64,000 nt of DNA from Dichetophora obliterata (lineage: Eukaryota > Arthropoda > Insecta > Diptera > Sciomyzidae): positions 173,612,327 to 173,676,326 of the forward strand of contig OY986435.1 in NCBI GenBank assembly GCA_963920525.1, in the 5' to 3' direction. A program made the translations under genes and the position numbers. Each line of letters opens with the position of its first letter. The stretch's first letter is position 1. Below are positions 56,479-64,000 of the stretch, one piece after another. Below the pieces are notes generated by a model, which worked only from the letters and a program-made list of their open reading frames with translations, did not search any database and was not told the origin of the DNA.

Positions 56479-57257
56479 GATTGAGATATCATTTTCAATA
56501 TTTGTTTGCAGTAATTTTCCTGCAATCTTAGTAGAAAAAATAAGATTTACTAATATTTTTGCAGCAAAATTGAGCAACCATCGAGTAAATTTAGCTCTAT
56601 TGAAGAAAAGAATTCGCAACTAATTTTGTAGTCCTTTTAGTACATTCATATAATATTACACTACCGAACAGCCGTTTCGCACAAACAGATTTGATTACTT
56701 TTTGTAATGAATTTTTGCCCACAGATTCCAAAAATTTTTACTATTTGAAAACCAACGGAGCCGTTTTTGAGATAATTGGCCATTTTGCAATTAAGCACAT
56801 TGGCAATTTTGGCCATTTTCATTAAAAGATTATGTTATCTCAGCGACTCTAGCGTCTGACCCAATTGGTCGATTTAAATAAGCCTAAAATAATCCTAAAG
56901 AGAAATGTTGTGTGCATACTTTATCTACTTTATAATAAAAATCAGATAGATAACATCGGCGCAAATTGCAAAAATGTAGCTTGCACACTTGGATTTTATG
57001 CGAAAAAAATCAAGAAAGTCTCGATTTAAATGTGCGCGACGGTATTTTATAGAAATATATTTTTAAATTGTACTCTTTATTAGTATGAATTTAACCTTTA
57101 AGCACATTTTATGATTACTTTCAAATAAATTTGACAAACACATAACTTTTGGCAGTTATTTAAGTAAATGTTCCCATTTTTATTGAAATTGCAAATAGGA
57201 AATTTTAGTTTAAGAATGCAGTAGTTAGCTCAAAACTGATTTACAGTAGTAGTTATG
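56479..57257. other. Intergenic stretch without recognised features
   Basis: No gene, TIR or RNA found. Confidence 0.35.
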
Positions 57258-57571
57258 CATTGATATGAGTCCATTTGAGTTTCCGTACATCACCGTCACC
57301 GTTGGTCTCGAAAGAAAAGATAATTTTCCCAACGTTGCATATTAACGGAGTACTATGATGTTTTTAGCCACCTGAATAGTTAATTTGTCAATCATTTCAG
57401 CGGTAAGAAGCGCCGCATTCTTTATACTCTTTTACAATAACTTCAAGACTTCAAGATTATCGTTTCAATTCGCAGAATCGTTCACAGGCGCAGCTGCACC
57501 GCAACAATACGGCGATGCACTTATGGGATGTATATTAAGGCGTCTCGCGAAAAAAGTTTTTCAGGTCAGTT
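57258..57571 (+). other. Weak exon-like signals
   Basis: A short frame MSPFEFPYITVTVGLERKDN (57258) and, further on, a GC-rich segment between an acceptor (TTTCAATTCGCAG, to about 57477) and a donor (TTTTTCAG/GTCAGT, about 57566) that is open in two frames (SFTGAAAPQQYGDALMGCIL in one). Splice signals fit, but nothing joins them into a recognisable protein. Confidence 0.25.
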
Positions 57572-57603
57572 CTTCAAAATAATTATTGGTTTATGCTATT
57601 ATT

Positions 57604-58700
57604 ATGATTCACCAAATATTGTGACACTAACGATAGCTATCCGCGAGCTGGAATGGTTTGAAAAAACCTCTGTTGTTAAAACATATAATAGAAATGAAAA
57701 AGTTCTTCCAATTTGCATAAATAAATTTAAAATTTTTGCCCACGGATTAAAATAATGCTGCTTTTCTTGCATATTTGTATAAATTTTTTAAAGTTCAAAA
57801 ATTCAAAAAACTTTATTATTTCTTTTATGATCCTCACTTTCAAGATATCGTTAGAAAGTTTTTGAATGCTTGCATTGATTTCTGGTAAGAACTTCTTAAA
57901 TTGATGATGAAATTATTATATCGTGACCATGAACTATGGATTTAAACTAGAATATTAATCATAAAATAAACACCTTCTGAAAAAATATTGCAAGATATTA
58001 AAAAAAAATATTAAAGTTTTTTTCTAAATGACCTTGTTATTTATTATGTTAATTTTATATGACAAAAACACTTAAAATCTCATCGCCTCTGTAGTGCAGT
58101 GCGCTAATGCGCGCTTGCTCGGCGTATCACAAAGATTTCTTATGAAGCCTTTAGCAGGGCCGAAATTGCAATAAAATCAGCAAGTGATGTTTTCCTTTTC
58201 ATATTGAAAACGTTGTTGTTGTTGTTGTTGTTGTTTTTTGGAAAGATTCGTTAGAACAATTAATTGTTCTAACCTTGACCTAAAGCTCAATAAACGATTT
58301 TAAACTATCAAACAACTAGAATTTGTATTTAAAATCAAGTATGATTTAAACTATCAAACATTTAGAATTTGTATTTAAATCATATAAAATAAAAAAAAAA
58401 AAAATTAAAATAATAAAGCTATTTGAATTTTGAAAGTTTTTGTATGAAAATAAAATATCAAAATTTTGCATGATAAGCAGCATTATCTTTAATCCGATTG
58501 CAAACATTTATGATTTTTTAATGCAGATTGGAAGTGCTTAATAATCAATAATTCAGGTCAATAATTCCTGACAGTTTATTTTTTTACAATTATTACACCA
58601 GCCAATATTTTTAAAAAACATTTGGATTTTAGAGGTTATTTTAAAACATTCCAGCTAACGGATGGCTATCTCTAAAGTGGAAAGGTTTATTTTGATGAAC
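57604..58700. mobile_element. TIR element (copy 2 of 7868-8612) with inner insertions
   Basis: The left arm CGATAGCTATCCGCGAGCTG and the inverted right arm GATAGCCATCCGTTAGCTGG match each other and the 7868 family, including the AATATTGGCTGGTGTAAT segment. An interrupted copy of the 40071 hairpin lies inside (58018-58070 and 58330-58395). Confidence 0.65.
58071..58330 (+). mobile_element. Possible tRNA-related insert in the hairpin
   Basis: This segment splits the 58018-58395 hairpin. CTCTGTAGTGCAGTGCGCTA looks like an A box and D arm and is followed by an arm-like GCGCGCTTGCTCGGCG. No B box was found. A (GTT)8 run lies at 58211-58236 and a palindrome AACAATTAATTGTT at about 58255. Confidence 0.35.
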
Positions 58701-58796
58701 TGACCCGACCAACTTTTTCTATGGTGTAGGAGGCGCTAGGGTGTCTCAAAAATATATATTTTGTATTTTGACATATTTCCGCAGCTTTAATACTTC

Positions 58797-59406
58797 CATT
58801 TGACCTTAGAAACACCCTCTGCGAAGCGCATCTCAATTCGTAAATGTTTAGAGGTCGCGAATTCATTTTCTAATTTTCCCATACGATTTGTATGGAGAAA
58901 AATCAATTTTGCTGGTAAATTGAATTTAGAGTCATTATCTTTTAAGCAAAATGATTTAAAAGAAGTGTTCCCTCAAATTTTGTCTAACAAAAACTACTTG
59001 TTGTAACTTTTAATCCAAAAACATAAAACAACCTTATGAATTCTTTCTTCATTGAGCATTCCAACTATCATTATCTAAAACTTAAGACCAAATGAAAATG
59101 GAGTACGCTAAGAGTACTCAGTACTAAGAGTATTCATCTATAAAGGTAGCTCTAAGAAGTGAGCCACAGACCACAAAATAATAATCATATGAAAATGAAA
59201 TTTGGATATGTCATAACAGACAACATTTGAGGGAACACTTTTTTATAACCTTTTTGCTTAAAAGATAATGGTTCTAAATTCAATTTAACAGCAAAACTGA
59301 TTTTTCCCCATAAAAATCATATGGAAAAATTAGAAAATGAATTCGCGACCTCTAAGCCTTTACCAATTAAGATACGCTTCACAGAGTTTGTTTCTTAGGT
59401 CAAATG
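58797..59406. mobile_element. TIR element with about 190-bp inverted arms
   Basis: Arms 58797-58985 and 59220-59406 begin CATTTGACCTTAGAAACA on the left and CATTTGACCTAAGAAACA on the right. They stay about 85 percent identical through GAGGTCGCGAATTCATTTTC and GTGTTCCCTCAAATNTTGTC. 235-bp spacer. No target duplication resolved. No ORF. Confidence 0.75.
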
Positions 59407-59955
59407 AAAGTGGAAAAGCCGCGGACATCAAACACGATTGTTGGTTGACTATTGTTGGTTTCTCATATAAAAAACTCTTACCGACACCCATCGAAGAAGA
59501 AGTAATTATTTTAACCATGTCTAAGATTAATTTTACATCTAGACCAGCATGAAAAAAATATCGTTTTTTCATAAAATGGCTTATTTTCAAAAATTTAACG
59601 AAAATCCGGAAAATTTCCGTCTTATCCATTTAAAATTGAATTCTAAGGGCCGTTTTGTTCACAGGGAGAAAAATTTATTAGAGAGATAAATTTTTATGGG
59701 ATAACTCCAGTATTTTTCCAGTTCTTTATTTGTTCATAGTGAGTTAGTCATTTAATTCTACAAGCTGGATATAAAAATGGTGGCGAAATAGTTTAACCCC
59801 CGGAATAAATAACTCATGCCTTATGGTTAGGTTATGCGTTTTATCTCGCTCTCATCACTCTCATTTTACTACTTTTAATTTATTTGATGTCAAAACTCGG
59901 AGTCAAAATATTTGAATAAAAACAGCAAATATAGTTTTTGAAAATCCATATACAT
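59407..59955. other. Intergenic stretch without recognised features
   Basis: Short frames only, with no repeat partner in the window. Confidence 0.35.
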
Positions 59956-60931
59956 ATATAAAAATGTACGTTTGTTGGTTTCTTTGTTTGTTTGTGTGCC
60001 CTGAACATATTTCTACACCGTTCATTCGATCGCAGTGAAACTTTCCAGCGTTGGACAAGGGGGCGTGGTACCTCTCATACAACCCAAATTTGAGATATCG
60101 AATAGCTTTTGAGTTATAGTTCGCACAGCCATGGAATTTGGTATTCGACCACAATTTACACGTGCCGTTCTATTGATAAAATTTTATGGGCGTTAGGAAA
60201 GGGGGCGTGGCACTTACTATACAACTAAAATTTGAGATTTTGAATAGCTTTTGTTATAATTCGCACATCCATGTAATTTGGTATTCGACTACAATTTACA
60301 CATGCCGTTTTACTGATAACATTTTATGGGCGTTGGTAAAGGGGGCGTGGCACCTCTCATACAACCCAACTTTGAGATTTTGAATAGCTTTTTCGTAATA
60401 ATTCACACAGCCCCGGAATCCAGTATTCGACGACAATTTACACGTGCTGTTTTACTGATAACATTTTATGGGCGTTGAACAAGGGGGCGTGGCACCTCCC
60501 ATGCAACCCAAATTTGCGATGTCGAATAGCTTTGGAGTTATAGTTCGCACAGCCATTGAATTCGGTATTCTACCACAATTTACACACGCCATTCAGGGGG
60601 CGTGGCACCTACCATACAACCAAAATTTGCGATTTGCGATATCGAATAGCTTTGGAGTTATAGGCCGCACAGCCTAGGAATTCAGTATTCAACCACGATT
60701 TACACATGCCGTTTCACTGATCAAATTTTATGGGCGTTTAACAAGGGGCGTGACACCATTCATACAACCCAAATTTGCGATATAGAATAGGTTTTGAGTT
60801 ATAGACCGCACAGTCTCGGAATTCAGTATTCGAACTCAATTTACGCATGCAGGGTCACTGATAACATTTTATGGAAATTTGGCAACGGGGGCGTGGCAGC
60901 AACGAGCCGGGTTTCAACTAGTTTTGAATAA
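59956..60931 (-). repeat. Tandem array of about 140-bp units, GGGGGCGTGGCACC
   Basis: GGGCGTGG anchors at 60061, 60203, 60343, 60485, 60598, 60746 and 60889 give spacings of 142, 140, 142, 113, 148 and 143 bp. The short fifth interval lacks about 30 bp of the TTTATGGGCGTT part. Each unit reads CATACAACCCAAATTTGAGA, then GAATAGCTTTNGAGTTATAG, then TTCGNACACAATTTACACNTG-type sequence. The array is bounded by a TTTGTTTGTTTG-rich end (59965-60000) and an AACTAGTT-type end (about 60920), the same ends as the ACTAGC elements, read on the minus strand. Confidence 0.85.
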
Positions 60932-61243
60932 AAAGAGGATAGTCTGGAGCACTTCTGTGAGAATTGGAGCGACTACGATGACGAAGTGGAAATAACACTG
61001 CAGCACGAACGCAGGCAAAATAAAATGCAGAAACGCTTTGGAGTAGACAAGTGGGACGACAATGATTTCGTTTATCGTTTCCGATTGACGAAGGTCGCTT
61101 TTGTAAGGGTACTCCAATTGATTGAACCATCTCTGCAACACACACGACAAAGGTAAAATGCTATACAATAAGATGTTTCGATGCTAATAAATTTTGTCAC
61201 TGCAGATCACGCTATTGTAGGGGACTTGGAGCTCAATTTCTCT
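60932..61243 (+). pseudogene. PIF/Harbinger nuclease N-terminal fragment with a spliced intron
   Basis: The open exon 60932-61152 ends ...EPSLQHTRQR at a donor AAAG/GTAAAA. A 53-nt intron (61153-61205) contains a branch site GCTAAT and ends TTTTGTCACTGCAG. The frame resumes as SRYCRGLGAQFL before a stop near 61243. The exon carries an acidic, helical lead (ENWSDYDDEVEI) and then DDNDFVYRFRLTKVAFVRVL followed by QLIEPSL, the conserved N-terminal block of Harbinger transposase nucleases (HARBI1-like). The catalytic DDE part is missing. The left side abuts the tandem array, so the start is lost. Dead transposase or remnant of a domesticated gene. Confidence 0.7.
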
Positions 61244-61986
61244 AATATTTTTAGAAATTTTTATTTTTGATTCTCAATAAATCTTATTGAAAAATCATAA
61301 ATTTTCAGCCATGAATTTAATGCCATCTATTGGTCAAATATTTATATTTTTATACGAACCACTGTACCGGAAGTTTGATAAATGCTATTATCTATCTCCA
61401 AATTTTGTTAAACACGCATTTTAAGATTGCTTTTATTACCAAACGAGTTTCCTGTTCATAAATTTTATCTTTTTCGATCCAGGAGCCGACGAGGAAACAA
61501 GTGCTTATTTTAAAATTATAAAATAGTCATATTTTCAAGGTGTTTTTTAAAAATTTTAAAACCCATCAAAAATTTTGGAAACAAATTTAATTTACTTAAT
61601 TTCGCTACTTTAATTAAAAGTAGTAAATGCAAATACATTGGAAAAAAAGTAAGTTACTTTTTTATTAAATTAAAAAAATAGAGAAAAAAATATCATTACA
61701 ATCATTATTTTATTAATTAAATAAATTTATTTAATTGTAGAAATAATCTACTGTCATCTAAACTAATTGAATTAAAATTATTTTATAAATTTCAAAAAGT
61801 TAAGATTTTACCACACCTGTCTTACAGGATTGAAAAATTAATTTTTCCTGCTGTCAATTCCAAATCGGGTAAAAATTTTGCATACATACTTTTCTATCAA
61901 AATCTAATTAAAAATTATTAACTATATTGGCGCCTAATTAAAAAACCCAAAGTGGATTTTCTATTCTTCATTTCTTTTCGATTTAT
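61244..61986. other. AT-rich intergenic stretch
   Basis: No further Harbinger exons or other genes recognised. Confidence 0.4.
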
Positions 61987-62294
61987 CAAAGAGTAGTAAA
62001 GAGTTGTCAGTTCTGCACAGTTGCGTGCACAGCGAAAAGAAACAATAGCAAACTATTTTCTTTTCGCTTCATCACACGCTTTCTATTTTCCATTTCTTCG
62101 CACTCATACAGCCATACATAGCTAAGCGTCGCAACAACAAAGCTACGTCAGCTAAGCAGAGCTGAGCAAAGTCAGCCGAAAAATTTCAATTTTATTTTCC
62201 TTCACATCCACTTTCGCTCAATCCTCACTGATTACAAATGTCTGCACAAACGCAACTGTGCAGAAGAGAACTGACAACTCTTTACTACTCTTTG
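61987..62294. mobile_element. TIR element, CAAAGAGTAGTAAAGAGTTG ends
   Basis: A 27-bp perfect inverted end begins CAAAGAGTAGTAAAGAGTTG and continues GTCAGTT, followed by imperfect CTGCACAGTTGCGT. 308 bp. The interior has TTTCTTTTCG/CGAAAAGAAA dyads and a GCTAAGC/GCTGAGC-rich centre. No clear duplication, no ORF. Confidence 0.75.
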
Positions 62295-62942
62295 GTCGGC
62301 AGCATAACAGTAGCAGCGTGCAGGCAGAACCCAATCCTTATGCCTATGTTATGGTGGCGGTCACGGGCACGTCACGGCCATGAATTGTTGTTGTTTCAAT
62401 GTAAATGGGAAATTTGAGAGAGTGAGCGAGGGAACAAATTTTGACCACCATGGTCACCAAATGATTCGGCTGTCCATACCAAATCACGGGATCAAAGCAG
62501 TGTTGCGTCGTAAAATTATTCAATATATTTGTGCTTTAGTATTAAAATAGTGCACTTTAAGTACGAAATGTGTGAAAGAAGTAATAAAACCTGCTTAATA
62601 GCAACACTTATCGATTGATAAAGTACTAAAAGTTTACTAGTTTTCTGGGATCATATGACCATGAGCATAACATACATTGGTCACTAAGCTCATCAAACGA
62701 AAAAAGAGCGTAAAAAAGGACGTGATCTGGGATCATATGACCGCCACCATAACACCGCCATAACTCTTTATATATATTCTCTTTGGCCTAGTACCAAAAA
62801 GTACTTTTTTTATAGTACTCTTTGGTACTAGGCCAAAGAGAATATATATAAAGAGTTACAGAAACAGAGAAATTGCTCTTTAAAATATTTTCAAGTACGT
62901 AAGGATTGGGTTCTGCCGGCACGCTGCTACTGTTATGCTGCC
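62295..62942. repeat. Inverted duplication with a perfect 38-bp hairpin at its centre
   Basis: 62296-62342 (TCGGCAGCATAACAGTAGCA, GCAGAACCCAATCCTTA) is repeated inverted at about 62900-62945. At the centre 62761-62798 and 62821-62858 are a 38/38 inverted match (starts TAACTCTTTATATATATTCT) with a 22-nt spacer. The left half is lengthened by the MITE at 62344-62757. Confidence 0.85.
62344..62757. mobile_element. MITE with GTTATGGTGGCGGTCA ends
   Basis: The left end near 62347, GTTATGGTGGCGGTCA, has a perfect inverse TGACCGCCACCATAAC at about 62739. The left half contains GGTCACCAAATG, the right half GGGATCATATGACC twice (about 62648 and 62731). No target duplication assigned; ends accurate to a few bases. 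Confidence 0.6.
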
Positions 62943-63093
62943 GACGTTCTTGAGGTCTGTTTTGGGCAGAGCTGTTGTTAAATTTATGTGTGCACAAGCG
63001 AGCTAGGAACATGTTTGTTCTTTTTACCTTTTTCTTCCTATTAGAACTGCGATCATTTGGTATATTTAAGGAATCACGAATGAAATGAAGCAA
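62788..63093 (-). CDS. Possible coding exon, Ser/Asn-rich
   Basis: The minus frame reads LHFIRDSLNIPNDRSSNRKK, then a Ser/Asn/Gln-rich part including RRQHNSSSVPAEPNPYVLEN. RQHNSSSV and AEPNPY are conserved in the inverted copy at 62296-62342, while the rest is not. It runs into the hairpin, so the C-terminal 20 residues are not meaningful. No family recognised. It may be a gene fragment caught in an inverted duplication. Confidence 0.28.
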   Translation of the reverse strand: MLHFIRDSLNIPNDRSSNRKKKVKRTNMFLARLCTHKFNNSSAQNRPQERRQHNSSSVPAEPNPYVLENILKSNFSVSVTLYIYSLWPSTKEYYKKSTFWY

Positions 63094-63500
63094 AGCAACA
63101 TTTCCTTAAATTCACCAATTTGCAGATATTCTTGTTCTGTTTTGATTTTCAAGTATGCCCAAAAACTGTCAGCTTTGTTTTGGCTGATTTTTGTATGCAT
63201 CTTTTTTGCAAAATTTTTAAATAGAATATTTTTGATGCAATTCTATTTCATTTTCTAGATTTTCAGATTTTCAGAATTTTATGTTTTCAAGATCTATCAT
63301 TTGGTATATTGAAAGAAATATTTTTGAATGAAGCAAAACGCCTTTCTTTGAATTTACCAATATACATTTGAAGATATCTTTATTTTGTATATATATATTC
63401 ATGAATGCCGAGAAGTGGTTAACTTTGCTTTGGGTAATTTTTTTACATTTGTTTGCTAAATTTTTAAAAAGAAGATTTTAAAAATTAATTAAAAAAAAAT
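63053..63500 (+). repeat. Degenerate tandem duplication, about 245-bp period
   Basis: Blocks at 63053-63240 and 63297-63500 share ATCATTTGGTATATT, GAATGAA..AAGCAAA, TTTACCAATNTNCA, GAAGATAT-like sequence and AACTTTGNTTTGG in the same order. Confidence 0.7.
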
Positions 63501-63681
63501 ATCAATGCAATTGCAATTATATTTTATTTCAGAATTTTATAATGAAATGCCCTAAATTATTCATTTTTTGTAATATACAAAGAACTAGTACCTACATAAT
63601 TAAAGGATTTTTTTGATTTGTCAATTTGAAGTTTTCTTACAATAAAATGTGCAGCCAAATTTACGCTATTTTATTTTATAC

Positions 63682-64000
63682 ACTAGCTGATATACCCGGT
63701 GTTTTCGAGAAGTTAAATATATTTTAAATTTTAACATATGCACACTTCTCGTTTTAATGTTTCTAAAAATGCCGAATAATGAAAGACATGCCCGCGAGTT
63801 ACCAAAACTTAGCGTTTAAGTTACAAAGCCCTGAATTGCTTAAGATTTAATTTATGGTACTGTTTTTCTGTTTGCGGCTGCCCAAGAAATTACTCTTAAG
63901 GCAAAGCATTTTTTAAAAATTATAAAAACGACATATTAAAAAATTTCATTCGTCACAAAAATAAAAAGGGGAAATATTCCATTTTTCTTAAAAGAAATAG
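63682..64000 (+). mobile_element. Start of an ACTAGCTGATATACCCGG element, runs off the window
   Basis: ACTAGCTGATATACCCGGTG followed by TTTTCGAGAAG and TTTTAATGTTT matches the first 100 bp of the element at 43833. The rest lies beyond the window. Confidence 0.55.

Noticed and set aside
1..64000. CRISPR arrays, rRNA, bacterial operons
   Set aside because: No regularly spaced direct repeats with unique spacers, no rRNA signatures, and introns and insect elements throughout.

Overview
The window is AT-rich eukaryotic DNA with very little unique coding sequence. It is packed with nested transposable elements. A DEG/ENaC exon of the insect pickpocket type, several 50-75 nt introns, a mariner element, insect-type LINE reverse transcriptases and a nuclear tRNA-Cys point to an insect, most likely a higher fly. 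The tRNA-derived SINE and the mariner resemble what I remember from tephritid fruit flies, but I could not check that. There are no operons, CRISPR arrays or rRNA genes.

Host-gene signals are sparse. They are a tRNA-Cys(GCA) on the minus strand (27801-27872), one clean pickpocket exon on the minus strand (42706-43027), and a small two-exon unrecognised gene on the minus strand (10681-11065). Weaker coding scraps lie at 20263-20575, 35277-35546, 52574-52819, 57258-57571 and 62788-63093. The pickpocket exon suggests that part of the right half is intron or flank of a large gene.

Layout: 0-9 kb holds dispersed repeats, an exactly 2000-bp hAT-like element (3187-5186), a possible solo LTR and two TIR elements. 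9-10.3 kb is a nearly intact mariner with one frameshift. 13-16 kb holds a LINE fragment and a four-level nest of MITEs. 16.9-20.1 kb is a cluster of foldback and hairpin elements. 21.6-27.1 kb is bounded by hAT-like ends and carries a truncated LINE. 27.3-27.9 kb has a MITE and the tRNA. 28.1-33.9 kb is a giant inverted repeat with 1.6-kb arms around a 2.6-kb spacer. 34-37 kb is a MITE cluster. 38-42 kb is low-complexity and repeat sequence. 42.7-43 kb is the pickpocket exon. 43.8-49.4 kb is another nested-repeat block containing a SINE with a clear target-site duplication. 49.6-52 kb is a 5'-truncated LINE whose reverse transcriptase is intact except for one stop codon. 52.9-55.8 kb is a TIR element whose ends are clusters of TATCGATA-type sites. 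57-60 kb holds TIR elements. 60-61.2 kb has a 140-bp tandem array abutting a spliced PIF/Harbinger nuclease exon. 61.9-63.5 kb is an inverted duplication with a perfect 38-bp hairpin.

Many insertions can be dated relative to each other because the window also holds empty copies of their target repeats. Most boundaries below come from matching inverted ends, target-site duplications and filled/empty comparisons. They are direct sequence observations; superfamily names are inferences.
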